64,000 nucleotides of DNA from Silvimonas soli (GTDB taxonomy: Bacteria > Pseudomonadota > Gammaproteobacteria > Burkholderiales > Chitinibacteraceae): contig NZ_CP106736.1 in NCBI RefSeq assembly GCF_030035605.1, positions 2,604,001 through 2,668,000 on the forward strand, written 5' to 3'. The first letter of the stretch is position 1. Each line of letters starts with the position of its first letter. This document shows, piece after piece, positions 1 to 7,433 of the stretch. The position numbers and the translations under genes were made by a program. Under the pieces are notes generated by a model. The model ran no database searches, was not told the DNA's origin, and worked only from the letters and a program-made list of their open reading frames with translations.

Positions 1-214
1 GTACTTGCTGCGGTGGCAGCAGTAAATTATTGGTGCCGTATACGCGAATTGCCGCAGCCGGCATGCGATTTTCGTCGTCAATCGTGACAGATCCAATCTG
101 ATAGCTGTTCAGCGTACCCAACTGCCCATTCGGTGGCAGTACGCGATCGGCTAATGCCAGTGTCGAAACAAACAGTGCGACAACGGCCAGTACAACGGCA
201 AAGGACTTACGCAT
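1..214 (-). CDS. Exported hypothetical protein, N-terminal part only
   Basis: The reading frame starts at the ATG whose complement ends at base 214 and runs off the left edge of the window, so only about 71 residues are visible. The start MRKSFAVVLAVVALFV and the stretch up to LALA-D form a clear Sec signal peptide with cleavage near residue 22. The mature part begins DRVLPPNGQLG and contains a short beta-rich stretch (SVTIDDENRMPAAAIRVYG). I do not recognise a family. It is probably periplasmic or surface-exposed. Confidence 0.7.
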   Translation of the reverse strand, partial: MRKSFAVVLAVVALFVSTLALADRVLPPNGQLGTLNSYQIGSVTIDDENRMPAAAIRVYGTNNLLLPPQQV

Positions 215-517
215 AGGGTGTCTTATCCCGTTGAAAAACAGACAATTTTAGCAATTTGGCGCCAGCTTTGAAAGCCGCGTCGGCGGATGGGGTAATTTGC
301 CGGACTGCAATCGCATGGCCCGGTTCCCGAAAAGTGACTTTAGCCGGTGTCCGGCCAGTTTTTGCGGCAAATCCGGTTTATCCAGACTGAAGGCCAATGC
401 GGGCGGATCAGTGCCGGGATGAGGACTCAAGTCGTTGCACTTAAAGCAGAAATGACCGGAAAACCGATGATCTCGGCCTTTGCCAGCAGTAGTGCGCAAA
501 CGCAGCGAACGAATCCG
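215..517. other. Intergenic stretch without a supported gene
   Basis: About 300 bases between the start of the exported protein gene and the end of the GlsB-type gene. Open frames on both strands here lack ribosome binding sites and recognisable protein sequence. It should hold the promoter of the leftward exported-protein gene, but no convincing -35/-10 pair stands out. Confidence 0.4.
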
Positions 518-784
518 TCAGCGCAGGATGCCCAGCCATTTCAGGATGGCAATCAGGATGACCGAACCGAGCACACCAAAGACAATCCCCGACAATGAAA
601 ATGCCCCGGCACGCCAGGCGGCACCAATGTGCAGCACTTCGCCAAACAGCCAGCGACCGACCGCTGAACCGATGATGCCGATCAGGATGTTGAGTATCCA
701 GCCTTGTTGTTGTCCGGTTTCCATGACTTTTCCGGCAATCCAGCCGATAAATGCCCCGATGAGCAGCGTGATAATCCAGCCCAC
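518..784 (-). CDS. GlsB/YeaQ/YmgE-type small membrane protein
   Basis: An 88-residue, very hydrophobic protein with three transmembrane segments at about residues 1-20, 28-48 and 62-86, rich in glycine (for example WIAGKVM and LIGIIGSAVGRWLFGE). This length and pattern match the transglycosylase-associated GlsB/YeaQ family of stress-induced inner-membrane proteins, whose biochemical role is unclear. I chose the GTG at 784 because AAGGAG lies five bases before it and the protein then begins at the first membrane segment. The longer frame to 1009 overlaps the kdoO gene and carries non-family sequence. Confidence 0.75.
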   Translation of the reverse strand: MGWIITLLIGAFIGWIAGKVMETGQQQGWILNILIGIIGSAVGRWLFGEVLHIGAAWRAGAFSLSGIVFGVLGSVILIAILKWLGILR

Positions 785-849
785 AATGGCTCCTTGCCAG
801 TTATTGGTCTTTTTTATGCGAGAGGTATCAAGTATGGGCGCAGTGGCGA

Positions 850-1722
850 TTAAACCAGAGCGCGCCCGGTCAGTCGTTCCAGCGTCGCCAGCGGCGCCTT
901 GTCTGGGTCGACCATTTTCGCTGCGGGCAAGAAATAGGTCTGCTCCATCATGAACTGGCCTGACATCACCGCATGCGAGGTCTGGTCTGAAAAGCAGATC
1001 CACGCGCAACCAGGCGGAAACGGCATGGTTTCTTGCGGGCAGTCTTTTTGGTAGGCCAAGTCCGCTTTCATCGCATCGTGCAGATTGAGCATGATGTGGT
1101 CATAAGCACTGCGCGGGCTTTTGGTGATCTTGAGCGCGGCCAGCACTGCGGCCGAGCCCGGCCATTGGCGCGGTACCCGGGGCAACATGCGCTTTGCCAT
1201 GTCGCCAAACGGTTCACCCACACGCCAAACGCGGGGCTGGCCTTGCGGGTTTACATTGGTGAACACACGCAAAATGCGTTCGCCATAATTGGGGCGGGAT
1301 GGAAAAGCGTCCACATGCAAGCGGCTATCGTCTTTGCGCCAGGAGGTTTCCCGCGTTTCCACGCGATGCAGCCGCAAACTGGTGGGCGCGATACGCAGTT
1401 TGCCGGTGTATTCCGGAAACAGCCGCGCAACCAGGTCATTGGCTTGCGTGTAGTAGCGCTCAATCAGTGCTCGCACGGCGGCTTCGTTTTCCGGGCCGCC
1501 GATCACACCATTGAGTTTGCCAGTCAGCGGATCAAGGCTGATGTTCTTGCGCTTGGGATCGGCAATGGCCGGGTCCAGCAAGCGCTTTTCGGCATCGGCA
1601 ACCTGGAAATCAATCGTCGGAAAGAACAGAACTTGCCCGCCTTCAACCGCTGCCAGCAATTGCTCGCGTGGCGGAGAAAACGTGGGGCTGGACTGGCTGA
1701 CGGTGATGATCTGACTGGTCAT
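850..1722 (-). CDS. kdoO: Kdo hydroxylase (Fe(II)/2-oxoglutarate dioxygenase family)
   Basis: A 290-residue protein matching the Kdo hydroxylase family, which hydroxylates the Kdo sugar of the lipopolysaccharide inner core at C3 to give Ko. Visible are LFFPTIDF at about 32-39, LTGKLNG near 66-72, and the iron-binding H-x-D as HVDAFPSRP at residues 136-144, followed by RILRVFTNVNP. The C-terminal part contains SDQTSHAVMSGQF, which carries the distal histidine of this fold. The enzyme should act on lipid A-Kdo in the cytoplasm or inner membrane. It is a single gene, with the GlsB-type gene 65 bases downstream. Confidence 0.85.
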   Translation of the reverse strand: MTSQIITVSQSSPTFSPPREQLLAAVEGGQVLFFPTIDFQVADAEKRLLDPAIADPKRKNISLDPLTGKLNGVIGGPENEAAVRALIERYYTQANDLVARLFPEYTGKLRIAPTSLRLHRVETRETSWRKDDSRLHVDAFPSRPNYGERILRVFTNVNPQGQPRVWRVGEPFGDMAKRMLPRVPRQWPGSAAVLAALKITKSPRSAYDHIMLNLHDAMKADLAYQKDCPQETMPFPPGCAWICFSDQTSHAVMSGQFMMEQTYFLPAAKMVDPDKAPLATLERLTGRALV

Positions 1723-1925
1723 GGCTGCGAGGTATCCGGGATAGGCAGACCGACATGTTACAACAATGCCCGGCGCAGCTTTTCATCAGAACGCGCGACA
1801 GAATTGACGCTGCGCTTTTCCGGCCACTTTCTGCATGCTGTTGAATCATTGGATTTGCCGCTTTTTTGTGCAGCAAATCCGTAATCAACCGGGATTTCAA
1901 TGACAGAAAGTGTTACTCTGCAAAG

Positions 1926-2144
1926 TTACGCCAGCTTGCGCAGGTGTACGCTAGCGCGTTGTTTTGCCGTGCGAACTGCGTGATGCACGATGCCAATGGG
2001 CTCGCCCGGGGCACGCAGCCAATCCGTTACCGGAACACGTTGTGTGCCTTCGCACCGTACGATCTGGTACCAGCCAGCAAGGCCGGCGCCAATGGAAACG
2101 GGGCGTACTTCAATATTTACGTCGTAAGAGTTTGTGTTTGCCAC
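1926..2144 (-). CDS. Small hypothetical protein
   Basis: A possible 72-residue basic protein starting at GTG 2144, with AAGGAG six bases upstream. That is a better initiation site than the start of the longer open frame at 2297. It contains EVRPVSIGAGLAGWYQIV and a C-terminal RTAKQRASVHLRKLA. I recognise no family. The good ribosome binding site is the main support, and function is unknown. Confidence 0.45.
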   Translation of the reverse strand: MANTNSYDVNIEVRPVSIGAGLAGWYQIVRCEGTQRVPVTDWLRAPGEPIGIVHHAVRTAKQRASVHLRKLA

Positions 2145-2431
2145 GATGGGCTCCTTCAATAGGTCTAATTGTTTTGGGCCACGAAAAAATGGCCAATTGG
2201 ACTGAGTGACAGGAGCTGTAGAGGAGTGGAAGTCAGAACTTGCGGCTAGCGTTGAAGCTGGGAGGAAGTACAAACAGGGGACACTTTGGAACTGCACCTG
2301 AACTGAGTCAGACCGGCAACAATAATGAGAAATATGTGATCCGTCAAGTATTTATCTGTTGTGCCGGATGTTGAACCGTTTCGGGTGTCTCTCAAAATGA
2401 CGAGTTTGTCTTACTTATAAGGGGTTATGCC
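2145..2431. other. Divergent intergenic region of two small genes
   Basis: 287 bases between the leftward 72-residue gene and the rightward 60-residue gene. Both should have promoters here, but I see no strong consensus pair or operator palindrome. Confidence 0.35.
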
Positions 2432-2614
2432 ATGAATGCAGAAGATATCCTTGAGAAAGAAGTTGCTCAATTGATGGGTGCCAAGGCTCAACCCAAACGG
2501 CGCGGACCAAGCGAAGAAGCGATTGCCAATGCCAATCGCACCAAGACCCAGCGCCGCCGCCAGCTTGAGGACATTATCGAAACCCGCCGTTCGACCGATA
2601 CCAGCGATTTCTGA
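2432..2614 (+). CDS. Small basic hypothetical protein
   Basis: A 60-residue, lysine/arginine-rich protein (MNAEDILEKEVAQLMG, then TKTQRRRQLEDIIETRR) predicted to be helical, without cysteines or membrane segments. AAGGGG lies a few bases before the ATG and a terminator-like hairpin with a T-run follows at 2713-2753, so it looks like an independent transcription unit. No family recognised. Confidence 0.55.
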   Translation: MNAEDILEKEVAQLMGAKAQPKRRGPSEEAIANANRTKTQRRRQLEDIIETRRSTDTSDF

Positions 2615-2712
2615 GTTCGTACTGTTGGTGCATCAGCCGGTGCATCGGCGCTGATTTTTTCGGGATATTCCGGCTGGACCGGTCCGAAAGCCCCGCGTTG
2701 CCGTGAGTCCAT

Positions 2713-2753
2713 CCGTAAAACCGATGGTCATACGGTTTGCGGGGTTTTTTTAT
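2713..2753 (+). terminator. Rho-independent terminator after the 60-residue gene
   Basis: The arms around AAACCG and CGGTTT, extended by flanking CCG and GCGG, are followed by a run of seven T residues. A second, weaker stem (TCAGCCG with CGGCGCTGA, then T6) lies at about 2632-2660. Confidence 0.6.
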
Positions 2754-2800
2754 TGGCTGCGCATTGGTGACGGTGTGGCCGCCAGCTGTCGCCTTGGTAT

Positions 2801-3835
2801 TTAGAAAGGCCAGAACGGCACCAGTGTGGCGAAGTGGCGCGCGGACGGTTGCGACGCCACGCTCTCCTGGATCAGCCGCCCAGTCGTTGATGTGTCAACC
2901 GGCGTTGGTCCATTGGCTGGCACTGCCACCATCGGTTTGTCGGCCGCATCGGTTTGCGACACGACCAGCGCGGTCTGGCCATCTTCCAGTTTCACAAAGC
3001 TGCCGCACGGGTAAATGCCAAACACTTTCACCAATTGCGCCGCATATTGCGGATCGAGTGGTTCTTTGGGGGCCGCATAGACTTGTGCCAGCGCTTGGCG
3101 GGCCGGCAAGCGGCTGCGATAACTACGTGGCATGAGCTTGGCGATGACGATGTCCAGCACATGCAGCAGATGTGCGAGTGGATCAATCTCATCTTCCCGC
3201 AGATGAAACGGGTAGCCGCGCCCGTCGCGTCGCTCGTGATGGGTTAAAACCAGCGTATGCAAGCGCTCATCTTCCAGCCCGGCTGCGCGCAGCAACGCTG
3301 AACTGATCAACGGGTGGGCGTTGATCAATTGGCGCTGACCGGTACTTAACGGGGCATTCTGGCTGGCCAGTTCATTCTGCAAAGCCACCGCTCCCAGATT
3401 CATGCCCAGGGCAGCCAAGACCAGCGCAGTTTGTTCTGGCTCCGGCAAGCCCAGCGCAATCGCCATGCGGCAGGCCAGCAGGGCGGTGTTGATGGCATGA
3501 TGGGCGACATAATCCTGCCACGGGCACAACAAAATGGCGGCTATCGCGCCGTCCGGGCAACGGGTGGCCAAATCAATGACCCGCCCGGCGAGCAACTGCA
3601 GTGGCTCGGCGCTCAGCTGCCCCGGTGCCAGTTGGGTGTAGGGGGCGAAGTACTGCACTAGCGAAATCGCTTCAACCAGCGCGTGCGGGGCGACCGGCGG
3701 GATCACCGGCAATGGGGACTGCGGCGCAGTTGCGGCCAGTGACTCCTGAAAACGCGGGTCGAGCCGAAAATCCAAGTCGCCGTACTGCACCACGCGATTA
3801 CGGATAAAAATAAAGTCGGGTAGTTCCAGTTTCAC
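2801..3835 (-). CDS. HD-GYP-type protein with degenerate HD site
   Basis: A 344-residue protein. Residues 105-290 follow the HD-GYP fold: AHHAIN near 111, the core helix at 141-151, AHP at 173-175, and the signature HHERRDGRGYP at 199-209. HD-GYP enzymes hydrolyse c-di-GMP with a bi- or trinuclear metal centre. Here the expected LHDIGK is LGMNLGA, so the metal-binding His-Asp is Met145-Asn146 and the lysine is Ala149. The GYP loop is intact. Catalysis is therefore doubtful and a binding or scaffold role is possible (inference). The C-terminal 60 residues are low-complexity. It diverges from a GAF-GGDEF cyclase. Confidence 0.8.
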   Translation of the reverse strand: MKLELPDFIFIRNRVVQYGDLDFRLDPRFQESLAATAPQSPLPVIPPVAPHALVEAISLVQYFAPYTQLAPGQLSAEPLQLLAGRVIDLATRCPDGAIAAILLCPWQDYVAHHAINTALLACRMAIALGLPEPEQTALVLAALGMNLGAVALQNELASQNAPLSTGQRQLINAHPLISSALLRAAGLEDERLHTLVLTHHERRDGRGYPFHLREDEIDPLAHLLHVLDIVIAKLMPRSYRSRLPARQALAQVYAAPKEPLDPQYAAQLVKVFGIYPCGSFVKLEDGQTALVVSQTDAADKPMVAVPANGPTPVDTSTTGRLIQESVASQPSARHFATLVPFWPF

Positions 3836-4160
3836 TGTTTAAGCCTTGCTGCAGGATGAGTTGAGGCAAGTAAGCAATGTACGATATTTCTGACAGTCTT
3901 ATTTATCCTCGCACCAATTTTCACACCGGTAGAAAGTCCGGAATAACCAGGCGTACGGTCATTTGGGCGAGGTTTTGCTACAAATCCGATGCGCCGCTGC
4001 TGGCTTGAATGGGCGCGATTTGGCAGATGGTGGGCAGGGCGGGGCTGTTTCGCTACCAGTCGGCATATTTTTAAAAAGGTTGCCGGGTTTTGCGTAATGA
4101 AAAACCAGTCATTACGCTATGCTGGGGCCAGATCAAGTTCAACGTCGCGTGGGGGGAACC
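3836..4160. other. Divergent promoter region of HD-GYP and GGDEF genes
   Basis: 325 bases without a supported coding sequence between two divergent c-di-GMP-related genes. A tract at 3880-3910 is AT-richer than its surroundings and could carry promoters. No clear operator seen. Confidence 0.4.
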
Positions 4161-5138
4161 ATGCAGGCACCCGTCAAACCCGAAGACGAAGGTGTTCGGG
4201 TGAACACGCTCAGAGCGCTGGATATTCTGGATACGCCGCCAGAAGAGCGCTTTGACCGGCTAACACGGCTGGCGCGCCGTGTTTTCAATGTGCCAATTGC
4301 CCTGGTCAGTCTGGTCGATACCGAGCGGCTGTGGGTCAAATCCCGCATGGGCGAGGCGATGACTGAAACCGCGCGCGAAATCTCGTTCTGCGGTCACGCC
4401 ATTCTGGGGAACGAGCTTTTTCTGATTCCCGACACGCTCACTGATGTGCGTTTCTTCGATAACCCCTTGGTGCAAGACGATCCGCATATCAGGTTCTATG
4501 CGGGATATCCGTTGGCGGTACCCAACGGCAGCAGGCTGGGCACACTTTGCCTGTTTGACATGCAACCGCGTGAGCTGGATGTGGAAGAGCGTGCGTTATT
4601 GCGGGACCTCGCGCAGATTGCCGAGCAGGAACTCGCGGCGGTGCAATTGGCTACGCTGGACGAAATGACCCGCTTGTCTAACCGGCGCGGTTTTGAAGCG
4701 CTGGCGGGACACGCCCTCAATATGGCGAGGCGGCAGCACAGGCCTGCCTCTTTGCTGTTTTTTGATCTGAATGACTTCAAGAAGATCAACGATACCTTCG
4801 GGCATGCTGAAGGTGATCGGGCGCTGATTGCCTTTGCCGAACTGTTGCGCACCGCCTTGCGTGAAAGCGATGTGATTGGCCGCCTGGGTGGCGACGAGTT
4901 TGTTGCTTTGCTTTCCGATGCCGACGCCACTCATACCGCAGAAATCATCGGCCGCATGCAAGACGCCTTGAACGAGCTTAATCGCGAACAGGCACGCGGT
5001 TACGACATCCGTTTCAGCGTGGGCATAACCGAATACGACGCAGCCAGGCATGCCAGCTTCGAGGCTTTGCTGGCTGAGGCAGACGTTGCAATGTATGCCA
5101 ACAAAGAGCAAATCAAAGCCAGACCTGCGCAACGTTAG
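4161..5138 (+). CDS. GAF-GGDEF diguanylate cyclase
   Basis: A 325-residue soluble protein. Residues 10-155 form a GAF domain of the LDTPPEERFDRLTRLA type (FNVPIALVSLVD, then REISFCGHAIL). Residues 165-325 form a GGDEF domain that makes c-di-GMP from two GTP. The active-site GGDEF is at 243-247, and RESD five residues earlier is an intact inhibitory I-site, so product feedback is likely. I chose the ATG at 4161 because GGGGGGAA precedes it and the GAF domain begins soon after. The frame is open upstream to 4119. Confidence 0.88.
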   Translation: MQAPVKPEDEGVRVNTLRALDILDTPPEERFDRLTRLARRVFNVPIALVSLVDTERLWVKSRMGEAMTETAREISFCGHAILGNELFLIPDTLTDVRFFDNPLVQDDPHIRFYAGYPLAVPNGSRLGTLCLFDMQPRELDVEERALLRDLAQIAEQELAAVQLATLDEMTRLSNRRGFEALAGHALNMARRQHRPASLLFFDLNDFKKINDTFGHAEGDRALIAFAELLRTALRESDVIGRLGGDEFVALLSDADATHTAEIIGRMQDALNELNREQARGYDIRFSVGITEYDAARHASFEALLAEADVAMYANKEQIKARPAQR

Positions 5139-5199
5139 GCGCCACGTTTTCTGTGTGAACAAGCAAACGTACATCCGGACTAGAGACAAGGAGTTCCCA

Positions 5200-5766
5200 A
5201 TGGCCCGATTACTTGCGTTCTTCCAGGTCAGTCTTGACGGTTATTTTGCGGATGCGGCTGGCGGACTTGACTGGGCTCGCCCGGACCCACACGACGCCGA
5301 GTGGAACGATTACGTCAGCGCCAATGCCACGGGCGGCGGCATGCTATTGTTCGGGCGCGTTACTTATGAACTGATGGCCAGTTACTGGCCGACCGCTTAT
5401 GCGTTAGAGAGTGATCCAGTCATTGCGGGGCAAATGAACCGCCTGCCCAAACTGGTGTTTTCGCGCTCGTTAGAAAGTGTGGCGTGGGCAAACACCCGCC
5501 TGGCGCAAGGCGACCTGCCGAGCATCGTGCGCCAGCTCAAGGCCAACGCCGGTGAAGACATGGCGATTCTGGGTAGCGGCAGCATCGTGCTGCAACTGGC
5601 ACAGGCCGGGTTAGTCGACGAATTCCAGTTGGTGGTGAACCCTGTCCTGCTGGGGCAAGGGCGCGCCATTTTTGCGGCCATGGCGCAACCGCTTAGATTG
5701 CGGCTGACCAGCACGCGCGCTTTTGGCAATGGCAATGTTGTGCTCGGTTATGCCCCCGCCACGTAA
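5200..5766 (+). CDS. RibD C-terminal / dihydrofolate-reductase-like protein
   Basis: A 188-residue protein with the RibD_C fold: QVSLDGYFADAAGG near the N terminus, LLFGRVTYELMASYW at about 50-64, LGSGSIVLQLAQAGLVDEF near 127-145, and NPVLLGQGRAIF after it. Family members are NADPH-dependent reductases. The substrate of this single-domain type is usually unknown and it is probably not a true folate reductase. AAGGAG lies before the ATG at 5200. It follows the GGDEF gene by 61 bases and may be co-transcribed. Confidence 0.8.
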   Translation: MARLLAFFQVSLDGYFADAAGGLDWARPDPHDAEWNDYVSANATGGGMLLFGRVTYELMASYWPTAYALESDPVIAGQMNRLPKLVFSRSLESVAWANTRLAQGDLPSIVRQLKANAGEDMAILGSGSIVLQLAQAGLVDEFQLVVNPVLLGQGRAIFAAMAQPLRLRLTSTRAFGNGNVVLGYAPAT

Positions 5767-5789
5767 AAGCCCGATTGGGATGCCTGGGG

Positions 5790-6194
5790 CTAGAGATGGC
5801 TGGTTTCAGCGGGCGTGGCACCCCAGTCGTCGTGCCGGCCATTTACGTATCTTACCGGCGCCGCGGCTAATTCTTGTGCCGGCACATCGTCAAGACAGGC
5901 GATATTGATCGCGTAAATATCGCTGCCCAATTCGGGTTTATAGCGCGTGCCGAATGGTTTGATGCCGCACCGCAGACAGAAGCGATGGTGAATCTGCTGT
6001 GCGCCAAACTGGTAATCGGCCAGCAACTCATGGCCTGCCAGTAACTCAAATTGGGCCGCTGGCACAAATCCCAGCCAGAAGCGGCCCTTGCTGCAGACCG
6101 AACAATTGCAGCGCGTTGTACCTGCCGCCAGATCAAGCTCACACCTGAACTGCACCGCGCCACAATGACAACTGCCGTGATAAGACTTTTGCAT
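5790..6194 (-). CDS. GFA-family zinc-binding protein
   Basis: A 134-residue protein of the GFA family (related to glutathione-dependent formaldehyde-activating enzyme). It shows the cysteine sets SCHCGAV near residue 8, CNCSVCSKG near 29 and CLRCG near 73, which bind zinc in this fold. The substrate is unknown. GGGAGAA precedes the ATG at 6194. It lies 22 bases after the AHSA1-type gene and is probably the third gene of the arsR operon. It converges with the RibD-like gene. Confidence 0.82.
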   Translation of the reverse strand: MQKSYHGSCHCGAVQFRCELDLAAGTTRCNCSVCSKGRFWLGFVPAAQFELLAGHELLADYQFGAQQIHHRFCLRCGIKPFGTRYKPELGSDIYAINIACLDDVPAQELAAAPVRYVNGRHDDWGATPAETSHL

Positions 6195-6216
6195 GGCACT
6201 TCTCCCGCAAATGAAT

Positions 6217-6708
6217 TCAGACGGTTTGAGTGGCCAGATAGGCAGCCAGCCGGTCGACACATTGCGTCCAGCCTTGAATATGGCCATCGCGTTCAGCTAC
6301 AGAAGGCAGCCCAATCTGCGTGAATGTCATTTGGGTCTGGCTGGGGCCGTGCGCAGCAAAGATCACAGTCACAAGCGTTTCCCAACCCATATCCGGCAGG
6401 TTGTCCCACGCAAAAGTGAAAACCAGTCGCTCGGGTGCAATGATCTCCAGATAGCGCCCGCGCTGCCATAATTCGCGGCCAGCCGGGGAGCGGATGCATA
6501 TGCGGTAGCTGCCCCCGACCTGGAAGTCCATTTCGCACACCGGCGTGGTGAAATCCTCTCCTCGCTCACGTGGCCCCCACCAGCGAGCCACATGCACCGG
6601 ATCGCTCCACACCTGGAACGCCAGCGCCGGTGGTGCGTCCAGCAAGCGGGTAATGACCAATTCATGCTCGCCCGTAACGGCGGGCCACTCATTCTTGAGA
6701 ATCATCAT
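6217..6708 (-). CDS. AHSA1/SRPBCC-domain protein
   Basis: A 163-residue protein of the START-like AHSA1 (CalC-related) family: LVITRLLDAPPALAFQVWSDP, the ARWWGP motif at about 43-48, FQVGGSYRI, and the C-terminal GWTQCVDRLAAYL. These domains form a hydrophobic cavity; no substrate can be named. Its start overlaps the end of the ArsR-type regulator gene by 20 bases, the usual pairing of an ArsR repressor with an AHSA1 protein. Confidence 0.85.
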   Translation of the reverse strand: MMILKNEWPAVTGEHELVITRLLDAPPALAFQVWSDPVHVARWWGPRERGEDFTTPVCEMDFQVGGSYRICIRSPAGRELWQRGRYLEIIAPERLVFTFAWDNLPDMGWETLVTVIFAAHGPSQTQMTFTQIGLPSVAERDGHIQGWTQCVDRLAAYLATQTV

Positions 6709-7039
6709 GTTGCTCCTCAGTCTGTAGTGCGTGGAGATACTGGTTCATCTGATCAAAATTCTGTTCCCAAAACTGGCGGTACTGTTCCACCCACCCCGCC
6801 ACTTCCTGCAATGGCGCGGCCTGCAAGCGTCGAGGCCGCCATTGCGCTTCCCGTCCTTGCACAATCAACCCGGCTTTTTCCAGTACCCGCAAATGTTTGG
6901 AAATACTGGGCAGCTTCATATCAAACGGCTGCGCCAGTTCTCCTACCGTGGCTTCGCCCAGCGCCAACCGTGCCAGAATCGCCCGGCGAGTCGGGTCAGC
7001 CAGGGCGGCAAAGGTGGCACTAAGGGAATCGGTGGACAT
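6689..7039 (-). CDS. ArsR-family winged-helix regulator
   Basis: A 116-residue protein with a winged helix at residues 5-85: FAALADPTRRAILARLALGE, VGELAQPFDMKLPSISKHLRVLEKAGL with the recognition helix near 47-58. There is no metal-binding cysteine pair, so this is the AHSA1-associated SdpR-like subgroup rather than a metal sensor (family knowledge). It is the first gene of a three-gene leftward operon. A perfect 10-base inverted repeat overlaps its translation start region and is a likely autoregulatory operator. Confidence 0.88.
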   Translation of the reverse strand: MSTDSLSATFAALADPTRRAILARLALGEATVGELAQPFDMKLPSISKHLRVLEKAGLIVQGREAQWRPRRLQAAPLQEVAGWVEQYRQFWEQNFDQMNQYLHALQTEEQHDDSQE

Positions 7040-7040
7040 T

Positions 7041-7080
7041 TTATTTAGCCAATTGGTTATGTAGCTAAAAGGCTAAATAA
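7041..7080. promoter_or_regulatory. Candidate operator of the arsR-AHSA1-GFA operon
   Basis: TTATTTAGCC at 7041-7050 and GGCTAAATAA at 7071-7080 form a perfect inverted repeat, immediately upstream of the regulator's start codon. The spacer contains a second half-site-like TAGCTA. The position suits a dimeric winged-helix repressor that blocks its own promoter. Confidence 0.6.
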
Positions 7081-7228
7081 ATGAGCCGATGATGTCAACG
7101 CTAGATGCCAATGGCGCCGACCAATGGATTGATTGAGGTTTGTTATCTGGCTGCGCGATGAAGTCAGCGCTCGAACGCGTGGCCGCTGCGAACCAGAAAA
7201 GTGGCGTATTCTCAAGCGCAACCGCAAA

Positions 7229-7270
7229 ACAAGAAGCCCCCGAAAGCTAGGCTTTACGGGGGCTTCTTGT
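7229..7270 (-). terminator. Terminator after tRNA-Met
   Basis: ACAAGAAGCCCCCG at 7229-7242 pairs perfectly with CGGGGGCTTCTTGT at 7257-7270, a 14-base stem. On the minus strand it is followed by a short T-run (GTTTTG), so it ends the leftward tRNA transcript. Confidence 0.75.
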
Positions 7271-7299
7271 ACTTCTTCGGTTGCCCTTGGAAGGTATCC

Positions 7300-7376
7300 T
7301 GGTGGCTATGGCGGGACTCGAACCTGCGACCCCAGCATTATGAGTGCTGTGCTCTAACCGACTGAGCTACATAGCC
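7300..7376 (-). tRNA. tRNA-Met (CAT), elongator
   Basis: A 77-base cloverleaf with encoded CCA. The acceptor stem GGCTATG pairs with CATAGCC, the D-arm reads GCTCAGTCGGTTAGAGC, the anticodon loop CTCATAA holds CAT, and the T-arm reads GCAGGTTCGAGTCCCGC. Overall sequence closely follows bacterial elongator tRNA-Met. It lacks the initiator features (mismatched 1:72 pair, three GC pairs in the anticodon stem). Confidence 0.93.
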
Positions 7377-7433
7377 ATGAGAGCCCGAGATTCTGACGGG
7401 CGAAGGGTGGGCTGTCAAGCAGCTTGTCGCAAT

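Noticed and set aside
1033..1884. 283-codon open frame opposite kdoO
   Set aside because: It is the antisense shadow of the kdoO gene, which has clear family motifs.
7300..7376. tRNA-Ile (CAT, lysidine-modified) or initiator tRNA-Met
   Set aside because: The acceptor and D-arm follow elongator tRNA-Met, and the initiator's three GC pairs in the anticodon stem are missing.
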